Source: Altericroceibacterium spongiae
GTDB lineage: Bacteria > Pseudomonadota > Alphaproteobacteria > Sphingomonadales > Sphingomonadaceae
Assembly: GCF_003610805.1 (NCBI RefSeq)
Contig: NZ_RAPF01000005.1
Location: forward strand, 281,795 to 345,794
Length of the DNA: 64,000 nucleotides
Direction: 5' to 3'
The notes below the pieces were generated by a model. The model was not told the origin of the DNA, ran no database searches, and saw only the letters and a list, made by a program, of their open reading frames with translations. The position numbers and the translations under genes are program-made. This document shows positions 10,423-18,412 of the stretch, piece by piece (the stretch's first letter is position 1; every line of letters begins with the position of its first letter).

Positions 10423-11735
10423 TTGGAGGGGCTCCTGACGTGGACGCCGTCGAGAAAGACGATCTCGACCTCGATGCCGGTCGGCATCTCGACGACGGGT
10501 TGGTATTGTTCGGCGCGTTCGATGAGGTATCGGCTGACGGTGTCGGCGGCCTCGCCAGCACCCTGACCGAAGCCACCGGCGAGAATGTCGGTCGGCGACA
10601 GCGCTTCGCGCTGACCGTTGGCGCCGACAGGCTGCGTGAAGATACCGTTGGCGTTGGCTGAGAATCCGCGCCCGAACCCGCCGACAATCCCGGCCAGCAG
10701 CGCCTGGCTGACAAGGCTGCCTTCGCGGCTGACCACGCGGCCGCGCACGCCCGACTTTCCGGCGAAGGAGATGAACCCCTTGACCTCGCTCACCGCGAAG
10801 CGCCCACCGGGCTGCGCGCAGGTCATGCGCACCAGCTTGACGTAGACCTTCTCGGCCGAGAGATCGCCGCGCGCAGCGCCATTGACGAGGCAGCCGGTGA
10901 TGTCGGTGGTCAGCAGCTTGTTGCCGCGCATCACCGAGCGGGCCGGCCCGGTGATCCGGAGCACTACGGGAAGCGGATCGCTCTGGCTGGCAACGCCGGT
11001 CGAGGCGTCGACACCCACGATGACCGTTGCCGGTGCGTAGCTGTTGGGAGGCAGGTAATCGCGGCTCGCTTCGAGCAGCAGTGCGGGCGCAGTCTCTGCC
11101 GCGCGCGGCTTGCCGTCGTTGCCCGGCTCAGCGCTGAAACTCATCAGGCTGAGCTGTCCGCCCTGCGCTTCCGGCGCTCCTTGCGGTGGCTGGACAGCCC
11201 CGCCCGTTCCCACGCCGGGACCATAGGCCGGTGGTGGTGGCAGCGGCGGCGCGGTTGCAGGCGCCTTCGCGGCTTCGCTGAGCTGTGAACGCAGATTGGC
11301 ATTCTCGGTCGAGATCGCGTCGATCGCCGCCTGGCCGTCGGAGCGCATCTGCGCGTTCTCGCTGCGCAGTGCTTCGAGCTCCTGCTCGATCTCGGGTCGC
11401 GGTAGCTGGGCCTGCTGCAGATCCTTGATCGCGCGGCCCTGTGCATCGAGCCGGTTGCCGTAGCTCGCGACGAACTCGCGCTGTGAGAGGTTGCGATTGA
11501 CGAGGCCGCCGGTGTCGATCGTCGCCGCACCATTGGCATCACTGCCGCCCTCGTCGCCGTCGCCGCCGAAGATGAACATCCCGCCGCCGATGAGCGCGAT
11601 GGCCCCGATCCCGGCGAGCAGCATCTTCTGGCGCTGCGCGATCTGCGAATTGAGGTTGCGCCGTCCGCTTTCGCGCGCTTCCGGCGAGCCTGGCAGAGGC
11701 CTCTTTTCGGCGTCCTTCTGTGTTGCCTCGGCCAT
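10419..11735 (-). CDS. traB: TraB, core-complex protein (VirB10/TrbI domain)
   Basis: 438 residues. A cytoplasmic basic N-terminus is followed by one membrane segment (about 38-56), a coiled-coil region rich in Glu/Gln (about 90-135), a proline-rich linker (APATAPPLPPPP) and the C-terminal beta-barrel domain (GVDASTGVASQSDPLPVVLRITG, GRGFSANANGIF). TraB spans the cell envelope and links the inner-membrane ATPases to TraK and TraV. Its start coincides with the end of traK. Confidence 0.9.
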   Translation of the reverse strand: MAEATQKDAEKRPLPGSPEARESGRRNLNSQIAQRQKMLLAGIGAIALIGGGMFIFGGDGDEGGSDANGAATIDTGGLVNRNLSQREFVASYGNRLDAQGRAIKDLQQAQLPRPEIEQELEALRSENAQMRSDGQAAIDAISTENANLRSQLSEAAKAPATAPPLPPPPAYGPGVGTGGAVQPPQGAPEAQGGQLSLMSFSAEPGNDGKPRAAETAPALLLEASRDYLPPNSYAPATVIVGVDASTGVASQSDPLPVVLRITGPARSVMRGNKLLTTDITGCLVNGAARGDLSAEKVYVKLVRMTCAQPGGRFAVSEVKGFISFAGKSGVRGRVVSREGSLVSQALLAGIVGGFGRGFSANANGIFTQPVGANGQREALSPTDILAGGFGQGAGEAADTVSRYLIERAEQYQPVVEMPTGIEVEIVFLDGVHVRSPSK

Positions 11736-12550
11736 CAGTCGAGGCCTCCCTTGGCAAAGACAAGGAAGGCACTGGTCGCTTCACCGGGAGCGAGTGCATC
11801 GCGGCCATAGGCAAAGGCGAGCGCGCCCGCGGGACCTTCGCGCTCGGAGCCAAGCGCAAGGCTATCTTGGCCGAGGTTGCGTACGAGGAAGCGCTTTCCG
11901 GTGAGTTCATCGCCCTGGTATTCGACGACCAGCTGGACCTCGATCCCGCCGGTACGGCGCGGAGCCGAAAGTTCGGCGCGAGCGGTGAACCCGGGCAGGA
12001 CGGCATCGCTCGCCATCGCCTCGATCAGGCGGATCGCGGCGTCCTCCGGGCCGGTCTCGGTCTCCCATTCGGTAGCCGCTGCTTTTGCGAGCGCGGGATT
12101 GGTGATGAAAAGCTGGGTCGCTTCCTCGCCGCCAAGGCGGCAGGCGAATTTGTAGACGTAGCCCGCCTTGCTGGTGGCGAAGAAGCTGACCCGGGCGGCG
12201 GCAAATTGCGGGGGCACGGAGATATAGATGTCTCCGCGCACCGGCTCGTGCGTCACCTGGAAGTCGTTGTAGGGAAAGCCGCTCGCGATCTTCGAGACAT
12301 TGGCAAAGCCGTCATCGATGAGCGCAATCCGGGTGAGTTCGCCGCGTGCGAGTTCGCAGTCGATGGTCGCGTTGTCGGCGGCCTCGACGAACTGGTCGGC
12401 ATGCGCAGGGATAGGGGCGAGCGCGAAGGCGATTACGGCGAGGCCGGTCAGCTTGAGTCCGGGATCGGGGCGCCGAGTCGCGCCGATCGCGAACCAGGCA
12501 AGGCCGGTTCCGGCAAGCGCAGCAGCGAGGGGAGATGGGAGAAGGCTCAT
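11735..12550 (-). CDS. traK: TraK, secretin-like core-complex protein (VirB9-like)
   Basis: 271 residues with a signal peptide whose hydrophobic core is about 32-50 (LTGLAVIAFALAPIPAHA). The mature part begins DQFVEAADNATIDCELARGELTRIAL, and the C-terminal half holds VQLVVEYQGDELTGKRFLVRN, both matching TraK. TraK forms the outer-membrane ring with TraV and TraB. The stop of traK and the ATG of traB share one base. Overlaps traE by 4 bases. Confidence 0.88.
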   Translation of the reverse strand: MSLLPSPLAAALAGTGLAWFAIGATRRPDPGLKLTGLAVIAFALAPIPAHADQFVEAADNATIDCELARGELTRIALIDDGFANVSKIASGFPYNDFQVTHEPVRGDIYISVPPQFAAARVSFFATSKAGYVYKFACRLGGEEATQLFITNPALAKAAATEWETETGPEDAAIRLIEAMASDAVLPGFTARAELSAPRRTGGIEVQLVVEYQGDELTGKRFLVRNLGQDSLALGSEREGPAGALAFAYGRDALAPGEATSAFLVFAKGGLD

Positions 12551-13116
12551 TGGCCGGGTTCCTCCTTGTCGGTGGGAAGTTGCTCGAAACCGGCGAGCGC
12601 GACGCTGAGACCACGCTTCGACCAGCGGAAACGGAAGGAGCGGCGCTGGCTCGCGATCACCTGCGCGCCGACGAAGGTCTTGAGCGTGCCGGTGACGGTC
12701 GAGGTCAGGGCCTTGGGATCGACATGCATTTCCGCGATCACGAAGGCCTGGCTGATGTCCGAGCCGCGCTGTTCCTCGACGATTCTGACGAGCTCGGCCT
12801 TGAGGCGGCCGTGCGCGGCGGGATCGGCGAGCTTCAGAATGTTCGCCATCCAGTAGTCGAGGCTTTCCGGGGCCCGGTTGAGGAGCATCAGCGCCGTGTC
12901 GCGGGTGACGAGCTCGAGATAAGGCGCGTCGATCCCGCCGCTCGAGACGGTGATCCGCTCGGCGGTAATCGGCACCAGCACAACCTGCTCGTCGCGGGTC
13001 ACGGCGGCGCCGAGGCTGACCAGCGTGGTGAGGCCAAGGACACTTGCCAGCACGGCAAAGCGGTTGCGTTGTCGAAGGTAAGTCTGCGCCTGTTCGTGCG
13101 CGAATTCTGCTCGCAT
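12547..13116 (-). CDS. traE: TraE, conjugal pilus assembly protein (VirB8-like)
   Basis: 189 residues. The N-terminus MRAEFAHEQAQTYLRQRNRF is followed by one membrane segment (about 22-42), then VVLVPITAERITVSSGGIDAPY and DYWMANILKL, the TraE family pattern. It is an inner-membrane protein with a periplasmic domain, needed for pilus assembly. Twelve bases separate it from traL. Confidence 0.9.
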   Translation of the reverse strand: MRAEFAHEQAQTYLRQRNRFAVLASVLGLTTLVSLGAAVTRDEQVVLVPITAERITVSSGGIDAPYLELVTRDTALMLLNRAPESLDYWMANILKLADPAAHGRLKAELVRIVEEQRGSDISQAFVIAEMHVDPKALTSTVTGTLKTFVGAQVIASQRRSFRFRWSKRGLSVALAGFEQLPTDKEEPGQ

Positions 13117-13128
13117 GGGTAGCCTCCC

Positions 13129-13416
13129 TCAGCCCGCCAACAGGCGGCAGTGGGAGGGCGGCGTGGCTTTCAGCCCGAGAAAACTCCCGGGCAGGTACCA
13201 GTACGCAGCATGCACCAGTGCCGAACCGGCGCCGCGTGTCTTTGCCTTCCGCAAGGCAAGCCAGGCCCCGGCGGCCAAGCCGATACCGATGAAGATATGC
13301 TGCGAGAGAATGCCCCAGGCGAAGGGAATGAGAATCCCTGCAAACTCGTCGATGGTCCAGAAGCCGATGAGCTCCGGGTCGTCGAGCCGCCGTGGAACGA
13401 GGTACCTGTCGGCCAT
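13129..13416 (-). CDS. traL: TraL, conjugal pilus assembly protein (VirB3-like)
   Basis: 95 residues. The N-terminus MADRYLVPRRLDDPELIGFWTIDE is strongly TraL-like (Y..PRR.D.P....W..DE). Two membrane segments follow (about 25-65), then a short cytoplasmic tail with WYLPGSFLG near the C-terminus. It is an inner-membrane component working next to TraC. It follows traA by 31 bases. Confidence 0.9.
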   Translation of the reverse strand: MADRYLVPRRLDDPELIGFWTIDEFAGILIPFAWGILSQHIFIGIGLAAGAWLALRKAKTRGAGSALVHAAYWYLPGSFLGLKATPPSHCRLLAG

Positions 13417-13447
13417 GCCGCCCTCCTGTCGTGACCGGATCCGCTGA

Positions 13448-13780
13448 TCAGATGACCGCTGTCACGACCGAGGTGACGATCGGAACGCCGGTGCCGACAC
13501 CGATCCCGACGCCGACCGGGACTGCGACCTGGCCGAGCGAAAAGCGCCCCGAGGCGAGACCGATCAGACCGCCCGCGAGGCTGAGCACGGTGATGATCTT
13601 GCCGCCCGAGCCTTCGAGAAAGTCGGTGAACTTGGTCAGCGCGGGATCGAAGGTGGTGTCGGCGCCGGCAAAGGCTGCACCGGCGCAGGCCAGCGCCACG
13701 CAGGCGGGAAGAATGTAGTCGCGGCCACGAACGCGGTTGAGCGTGCGCTGCTGGACCGGAAGGGCAGTCTTGGTGGTCAT
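13448..13780 (-). CDS. traA: TraA-like conjugative pilin precursor
   Basis: 110 residues. A long leader of about 38 residues ends AGAAFAG, and the mature part of roughly 72 residues has two hydrophobic segments separated by a basic/polar turn (LASGRFS). This is the F pilin layout. It is the first gene of the minus-strand operon, directly before traL, as in F. Cleavage after AFA is an inference. The gene's start is followed upstream by 368 bases without another gene, so the operon promoter must lie there. Confidence 0.8.
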   Translation of the reverse strand: MTTKTALPVQQRTLNRVRGRDYILPACVALACAGAAFAGADTTFDPALTKFTDFLEGSGGKIITVLSLAGGLIGLASGRFSLGQVAVPVGVGIGVGTGVPIVTSVVTAVI

Positions 13781-14148
13781 GGATGGAACCTTTCGAGGGA
13801 TTGAACATCAGTCAGCGATGCGTTCGCTGTATGTTCTTTCCTCTCTCCGGAGCCGGGCTGTAGGAAATCGGGAACTGGATTCTGGGGCTGCCGGCCAAGC
13901 AAAAAGCGACATCGGAAGGTGCGCATGCCGGGATCCGCGCCGGCCAATTGCGCTGCAGCGCCGACTGTGCCGGCTTTGGCGCGAAGCGTGCCGTCATATG
14001 CGCGAACACGACCGAAATTCGCGCGAATCGTCGAAGGAAGCTGATTCGTTCCTTCCTCTATGTTCTCTTAATGTTCTTTTCGTTTTCCTACAGGCTTCCT
14101 TCGCGGTTAGCCGGTGAGTCGATCACATCTTGAGAAAAGGATTCGTCG
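13781..14148. promoter_or_regulatory. Divergent control region of the conjugation operon, with repeated ATGTTCT
   Basis: 368 bases without a gene, between traA (leftward) and the HTH regulator (rightward). The heptamer ATGTTCT occurs three times in the same direction, at 13831, 14060 and 14071; the last two start 11 bases apart, about one helix turn. This is a plausible operator for one of the two adjacent regulators and the place for the tra promoter. I could not pick a convincing -35/-10 pair. No oriT-like long inverted repeat was recognised. Confidence 0.4.
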
Positions 14149-14640
14149 ATGACCAGCATAGCGCTCTTTGCCGAACAACAGGTTCGCGCCGACCTCGCCC
14201 GGCTGCTTGTAGCAGCTGTCGAAACCAGCGGCCGTGCCCGCTGCGACATCGCGCGCGACGCGCAGATCCATAAAGATGCCTTGCGCCGGGTCCTCGCCGG
14301 CGAACGCTCGGCCAGCCTCGGCGAAGCCTTGCGCATTCTTGCCGCGTGCGGCGTCGCGCCGCACGCACACCTGCTCCTGTTCCTCGTCAGCAGCGGCGAT
14401 CACGCGATTGCGTGGCTGCAATCGGACCTAGCGCAGTTCTTCGAGGACTTTTCCGGCGAACTGCCCTCGGCGCTCGAACGTGTCCTGGGCAACCAGGTTC
14501 ACGATGTGAAGCCGCGCTGGGCTAAGGGCACGGCGCACCGTGTTGCACGGCTGCTCTCCGACCACATCGATGAACTTGAACGCAAGGACGCGCTACTAGG
14601 CGATGTTTTCGCCGGTGTCGAAGGAGGCCATCGTGGGTGA
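14149..14640 (+). CDS. Helix-turn-helix (XRE-like) transcriptional regulator
   Basis: 163 residues. Residues about 30-75 (GRARCDIARDAQIHKDALRRVLAGERSASLGEALRILAACG) have the spacing of an XRE-type helix-turn-helix with its recognition helix. The C-terminal half is helical and unrecognised. An AAAGGA element precedes the ATG. It is encoded divergently from the tra operon and overlaps the next regulator gene, so it is a good candidate for the tra operon repressor. Function is inferred from the fold and location. Confidence 0.65.
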   Translation: MTSIALFAEQQVRADLARLLVAAVETSGRARCDIARDAQIHKDALRRVLAGERSASLGEALRILAACGVAPHAHLLLFLVSSGDHAIAWLQSDLAQFFEDFSGELPSALERVLGNQVHDVKPRWAKGTAHRVARLLSDHIDELERKDALLGDVFAGVEGGHRG

Positions 14641-14848
14641 AGAGATCGACAAGGGAGCGACCGAAACCCGCCGGGTCACCCGTCTCATCCGTCTTCCGGA
14701 AGTGCAACACCGCGTCGGGCTAGGCCGTTCGACTATCTATCGCTGGATGGCCGAGGGCAAGTTTCCGAAGCCGGTGCAACTTGGTGGCTACTCTGTTGCA
14801 TGGGCGGAAGATGAAATCGATAATTGGATTGCGGTTAGATTGCCCTGA
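14633..14848 (+). CDS. AlpA-family helix-turn-helix regulator
   Basis: 71 residues from a GTG start at 14633. A near-perfect AAGGAGG ribosome site at 14621-14627 decides this start over an ATG at 14603 that lacks one. The sequence RLIRLPEVQHRVGLGRSTIYRWMAEGKFPKPVQLGG...WAEDEIDNWIA is a textbook AlpA/phage Cox-like winged HTH. Such proteins often control integrase or excision genes of prophages and integrative elements. Its presence next to a conjugation operon fits a mobile element. It overlaps the upstream regulator by 8 bases. Confidence 0.85.
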   Translation: MGEEIDKGATETRRVTRLIRLPEVQHRVGLGRSTIYRWMAEGKFPKPVQLGGYSVAWAEDEIDNWIAVRLP

Positions 14849-14953
14849 TAAAAACAACTAGGTCACGATAGGTGAAGACGCCAGTGGCTTTCGCCTGCGG
14901 TAAAGAGATGCACAGCTTTGGGAATGCTGCGCATCGGCTTTTCGCTTAGCCTT

Positions 14954-16285
14954 TCATCCGACCATATAGCCAGCATCGGACGCTGCGGTGGGATATGCAA
15001 ACATCGTCGACTTGATGTCGTCCGCTGAAAGGCCATGGCGGATGGCAAGACCAAACACGTTGATCAGTTCATCGGCAGCGGGACCCACCAAATGGGCACC
15101 GAGGATGCGGCGCGTGCCGACCTCGATCAGAACTTTGTGTCCGTAAATCTGGGCGTTTAACCGCCTCGCCGAAAACCAACCGGGGTGCGAGCCAGCGCTC
15201 ACCGTAAAGTCCAGACCTGCCTCACGTGCTTCGCTTTCAAGCATTCCGGCCCGCGCCGCCGCCGGCTCGGTGAACAGTGCACTCGGAACCCCGTGATAGT
15301 TCGGCGTGCGGCCGCTACCCTCGAGTATGTTATCTACCACGACCTTGGCATCGTGACTGGAGACTGGAGTCAGTGGCGGGCCATTTGCAGCAGCGTCACC
15401 CGCCGCGAAGACCTTGGGGTTGCTCTGGCTTCGTAGCTGAGCGGTTAGCGCCAGGCGACCATCGTCAATGGCGACGCCTCCAGCCTCGAGATCGAGCGAG
15501 CCGATCGCGGGGACCCTTCCGGCAGCGTGCACCACCAGCTCCCCTTCGATCATGCGGTCGCCAGCATGCACGGTCAGACCGCCGGCTGTCTTCGTTACGC
15601 CGTTCACCTCGGCATCCACGATTTCAATGCCGAGATCGTCGAAACTCGGCATGAGCCAATCGACCGTATCCGGGTCGAAGGCTTTCAGAATGCGGCCTCG
15701 TTGGACGATGGTGACCTTTGCTCCGGCGCGTGCGGCGAGGTGGGCAAATTCCGCGGCAATGTATCCGCCGCCGACGAATACGATCCTATCTGGAAGGGTT
15801 TCAAGTTCCAGGAATGCATCGCTGTGGGTCAGCAATGGCTCGCCTTCGATGCCAAGTGGCCGAGGCTCCGCTCCCGTTGCGATAAGAGCGTGCGAGAAAC
15901 TCAGTTCCCTGTCGCCTACCGCGATCCTGTCGGGGCCAGCAAAGCGCGCCGCTCCGTAGAAGGTCGCCACGCCCTTTCGCTCGTAGCGAGCTTCCTGTTT
16001 TTCGGGGACGGGGTCGGTAAAGCTCCGCTTGAATGCCTGGAGGTCGCCCCAGTCAATCGAAACCGAACCTTCGATGCCCTTCCCCTTCATTCGCCTGTAT
16101 GCAGCGAGCGCTTCCTCTGCACTCACCATCATCTTTTTCGGGTCGCATCCCCGCAGCGCACATGTGCCACCGTAAGGTCTATAATCGATAACCGCGCAGC
16201 GCTTCCCGGCGTCGGCCATCCGGTGGACCGCGACCTGCGCAGCAGTTCCCGATCCGATGGCGACGAAATCGAAAGCCTCAGCCAT
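14954..16285 (-). CDS. FAD-dependent NAD(P)-disulfide oxidoreductase of the mer cluster (MerA-like, lacks MerA C-terminal cysteines)
   Basis: 443 residues, class I pyridine nucleotide-disulfide oxidoreductase. It has the FAD site GSGTAAQVA, the redox pair in GGTCALRGCDPKKM, the NAD(P) site VGGGYIAAEFAHLAARAG and the second FAD box VFAAGDAA. It has neither an N-terminal HMA domain nor the vicinal cysteine pair that ends canonical mercuric reductase: the C-terminus is AYPTAASDAGYMVG. It sits last in the merT operon and overlaps the GDCCVxC gene by 8 bases, so a mercury or glutathione-linked role is likely, but reduction of Hg(II) is not shown by sequence. The ATG at 16285 directly precedes AEAFDFVAIGSG. 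Confidence 0.8.
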   Translation of the reverse strand: MAEAFDFVAIGSGTAAQVAVHRMADAGKRCAVIDYRPYGGTCALRGCDPKKMMVSAEEALAAYRRMKGKGIEGSVSIDWGDLQAFKRSFTDPVPEKQEARYERKGVATFYGAARFAGPDRIAVGDRELSFSHALIATGAEPRPLGIEGEPLLTHSDAFLELETLPDRIVFVGGGYIAAEFAHLAARAGAKVTIVQRGRILKAFDPDTVDWLMPSFDDLGIEIVDAEVNGVTKTAGGLTVHAGDRMIEGELVVHAAGRVPAIGSLDLEAGGVAIDDGRLALTAQLRSQSNPKVFAAGDAAANGPPLTPVSSHDAKVVVDNILEGSGRTPNYHGVPSALFTEPAAARAGMLESEAREAGLDFTVSAGSHPGWFSARRLNAQIYGHKVLIEVGTRRILGAHLVGPAADELINVFGLAIRHGLSADDIKSTMFAYPTAASDAGYMVG

Positions 16286-16490
16286 TACAGCAATCGCCCT
16301 CCTGGATCGGAGGACAGGGAACGGTCCCGTAGGAACAGAACACGCAGCAATCACCTTGGAGCGGCTGAAGGCGAACGCCGCATGCCGAACAGTTGTAGAA
16401 GAACATGCAGGCGTTGGTCGGCATCTCCTCGTCCTTCTCATGCCCGCATTCGGGGCAGCGCAAGCGCGAGATCAGGATCGGATCAGCCAT
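16278..16490 (-). CDS. GDCCVxC-domain protein (small Cys-rich metal protein)
   Basis: 70 residues with 11 cysteines: CPEC near the N-terminus, NCSAC in the middle, the signature GDCCVFCSYG, then a C-terminal GDCCNG. Such proteins are found next to merT in proteobacterial mercury operons and are assumed to bind or relay metal. The ATG at 16490 lies inside the end of merT (8-base overlap), so the gene is part of the merT transcript. Confidence 0.85.
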   Translation of the reverse strand: MADPILISRLRCPECGHEKDEEMPTNACMFFYNCSACGVRLQPLQGDCCVFCSYGTVPCPPIQEGDCCNG

Positions 16491-16830
16491 AGAGAAAAGC
16501 TCCGGCGAGCAGAACCAACCCGATGACAATGCCGATGGCAGTCAGGACTCGATAGGTGGATGAACCGCACGCCGTATCGGTCGGGCATGTCCGCGCCTGG
16601 CGGAATTGCCAGAGGAGCCGAAGGGTGGCGGCAACAAGCAGAGCTGAAGCTAGAACCAGGAGGGGCGTGCGATACGGTCCGACGGCGGGGGCAATACTGC
16701 CGAGCCACGCTGAGCCCACTCCCACCGATGCCAAAACGAGAGGAAGGGCACAACAAGCGGCCGCGCCGAAAGCCGCGGCAATGCCGCCACCGGTTGCCAA
16801 TCCGTTCCACCAAATCCCGAGGCTGCGCAT
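16483..16830 (-). CDS. merT: MerT-type mercuric ion transporter
   Basis: 115 residues with three membrane segments. The first carries the paired cysteines of MerT (FGAAACCALPLVL, Cys26-Cys27). A cytoplasmic/loop segment RQARTCPTDTACG provides a second Cys pair, and a C-terminal membrane segment follows. MerT moves Hg(II) across the inner membrane. No merP gene accompanies it here. It is the first gene of the leftward mer operon, 35 bases downstream of a MerR-type promoter. Confidence 0.88.
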   Translation of the reverse strand: MRSLGIWWNGLATGGGIAAAFGAAACCALPLVLASVGVGSAWLGSIAPAVGPYRTPLLVLASALLVAATLRLLWQFRQARTCPTDTACGSSTYRVLTAIGIVIGLVLLAGAFLYG

Positions 16831-16864
16831 TGATCTTCCTTCTGTAAAATCCGAGATGCAACCC

Positions 16865-16895
16865 TATCTAAACTCAGTAGCCACTACAGACTCAA
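16865..16895 (-). promoter_or_regulatory. MerR-type promoter/operator of the merT operon
   Basis: Read leftward: -35 TTGAGT (16890-16895), a 19-base spacer, and -10 TAGATA (16865-16870). The over-long 19-base spacer is the hallmark of promoters activated by MerR through DNA distortion. The spacer holds the dyad GTAG-TGG-CTAC, where MerR would bind. merT starts 35 bases downstream, while merR starts 12 bases on the other side, so the same site can repress merR. Confidence 0.8.
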
Positions 16896-16906
16896 GAGGT
16901 TTCGGC

Positions 16907-17296
16907 GTGAAAATTGGCGAGGTTTCAAGACGAGCGGGATGCAATATCGAGACCATCCGCTACTACGAGCGGATTGGGGTCATCGCTCCCCCTCCACGAA
17001 GAGGCGCTTACCGCGACTATGGTCCTCGGGACATCGAGCGCCTCCGCTTCGTCAGGCGCGCGCGCGAACTGGGCTTTTCCCTTGAAGAGGTGCGGGCATT
17101 GCTTGACTTGACGCCAGGTCAGGAAGTGCATTGCGATGAGGTGCAGTCGATCGCTGAACAGCACCTCGCGAACGTCCGTGCGAAGCGGGCCGACCTTGAG
17201 CGTATGGAGAACGCTCTCGCTGAGCTAATCGAGCAATGCGGCACCACGAGTGTTGATCGGTGCCCGGTATTGGAAAGCCTAGCCGGCGAAGGCTAG
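16907..17296 (+). CDS. merR: MerR, mercury-responsive regulator
   Basis: 129 residues from a GTG start at 16907. The N-terminal winged helix is KIGEVSRRAGCNIETIRYYERIGV. The three cysteines that bind Hg(II) in MerR are present: Cys76 in VHCDE, Cys111 in EQCG and Cys119 in RCPVL, with a long dimerisation helix between the first two. This makes Hg(II) the likely inducer. An ATG at 16856 is in frame but lies within the operator, so the GTG is preferred. The 217 bases downstream to arsR hold no gene. Confidence 0.9.
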   Translation: MKIGEVSRRAGCNIETIRYYERIGVIAPPPRRGAYRDYGPRDIERLRFVRRARELGFSLEEVRALLDLTPGQEVHCDEVQSIAEQHLANVRAKRADLERMENALAELIEQCGTTSVDRCPVLESLAGEG

Positions 17297-17502
17297 CCCA
17301 ACGGATCAAAGCGACAGGCCAACGGGTTTCCACCCATCTAAAGCGCCTTTCGCCGAGGAAGCAGAGCACCAGAGGGGGCGCAGCCGCCGAGGGGGCGTCA
17401 ACCGACAGTCGGATTAGGGATTCAGAGCGGTGCATCCGCACATTCTCCCTTCTGGCGTCAATGAACAGTTGCGCGGAACGCCTCCGCAATTCATCGAAAA
17501 AT

Positions 17503-17539
17503 ATCGATAAGAATTGACGGCCTTGCAATCCATCGATAA
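17503..17539 (+). promoter_or_regulatory. Possible ArsR operator (direct repeat ATCGATAA)
   Basis: The octamer ATCGATAA occurs at 17503-17510 and again at 17532-17539, 29 bases apart, just upstream of the arsR ATG at 17550. A+T-rich repeats in this position are where ArsR proteins bind to repress their own operon. The assignment is positional inference. Confidence 0.4.
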
Positions 17540-17549
17540 TTGCCGATGG

Positions 17550-17882
17550 ATGAAGTCGACCACAGGACTAGAGGCACTCTCTGCGCTCGCGCACCCGACG
17601 CGGCTTGATGCGTTCCGTCGTCTGGTGCGCAGCGAGCCCCACGGGCTCTCTACCGGCCAGCTCGTGGAAGCCTCGGGCCTCACGCAGAGCACTTTCTCGA
17701 GTCACCTCGCGATCCTCGTCGGCGCTGATCTCGTCATACCTGAGAAGCGGGGGCGACAGATGATCCAACGGGCAAACATCAAAGTCCTGCGCGACCTGAT
17801 GCTGTTTCTCGCCAAGGATTGCTGTGAAGGTCGCGCAGAGCTTTGCGAGCCGCTTGTCGCCGAACTTTCCCATTGTTGCTGA
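17550..17882 (+). CDS. arsR: ArsR/SmtB-family repressor
   Basis: 110 residues from the ATG at 17550. It is a winged-helix ArsR protein: LEALSALAHPTRLDAFRRLVRSEPHGLSTGQL, LTQSTFSSHLAILVGADLV and the wing KRGRQMIQRANI. Cysteines lie only in the C-terminal part (DCCEG, ELCE and a final CC), not in the alpha3 CxC of the E. coli ArsR. This is the arrangement of ArsR types that bind As(III) with C-terminal cysteines. An in-frame TTG at 17514 is a less likely start. It heads the arsenic operon. Confidence 0.85.
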   Translation: MKSTTGLEALSALAHPTRLDAFRRLVRSEPHGLSTGQLVEASGLTQSTFSSHLAILVGADLVIPEKRGRQMIQRANIKVLRDLMLFLAKDCCEGRAELCEPLVAELSHCC

Positions 17883-17893
17883 AGGAGCAGGCA

Positions 17894-18412
17894 ATGGCTG
17901 ACCAACCCTACAATGTCCTGTTCCTGTGCACGGGCAACTCGGCTCGCTCGATTTTGGGCGAAGCGCTGATGAACAAGATGGGCGGAGGTCGCTTCCGTGC
18001 CTACAGCGCAGGCAGCCAGCCCAAGGGCGACGTGCATCCGATGTCGCTCGAGGTGCTCGATAGCTTCGGCTATCCGACCGATGGCTTGCGCTCGAAGAAC
18101 TGGAGCGAGTTCACCAAGCCCGGCGCACCGGAGTTCGATTTCATCTTTACTGTCTGCGACAACGCTGCGGGCGAGAGCTGTCCGGTATGGCCAGGCAAGC
18201 CGCTCACCGCGCATTGGGGCGTAGAGGATCCCGCCGCAGTCGAAGGGGATGGCCAGCGGCAGGCTTTCGTCGATTCGCTCAGCTATCTTAAACGCCGGAT
18301 CGAGCTGTTCCTAATGCTCCCGCTCCAGAGCATCGACGAATTGTCTGTGCGCAGCAAGCTGGCCGCCATCGGCCGCGAAGAAGGCGCCAGCGCCAAGGCC
18401 AAGGAATCCTGA
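17894..18412 (+). CDS. arsC: Arsenate reductase, thioredoxin-coupled low-molecular-weight phosphatase type
   Basis: 172 residues. The P-loop CTGNSARS (Cys12 to Arg18, CX5R) is the catalytic site, and TVCDNAAGESCPVW supplies the two further cysteines used in the disulfide relay. The protein reduces As(V) to As(III) using thioredoxin. A GAAGGAG ribosome site is 6 bases from the ATG. The C-terminal extension after KRRIELFLMLP is unremarkable. It lies 11 bases after arsR and 0 bases before the second, unrelated reductase. Confidence 0.88.
   Translation: MADQPYNVLFLCTGNSARSILGEALMNKMGGGRFRAYSAGSQPKGDVHPMSLEVLDSFGYPTDGLRSKNWSEFTKPGAPEFDFIFTVCDNAAGESCPVWPGKPLTAHWGVEDPAAVEGDGQRQAFVDSLSYLKRRIELFLMLPLQSIDELSVRSKLAAIGREEGASAKAKES

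Noticed and set aside
14954..16285. Canonical mercuric reductase merA
   Set aside because: No HMA domain and no C-terminal cysteine pair; only the FAD/NAD disulfide oxidoreductase core is supported, so merA was not used as a symbol.
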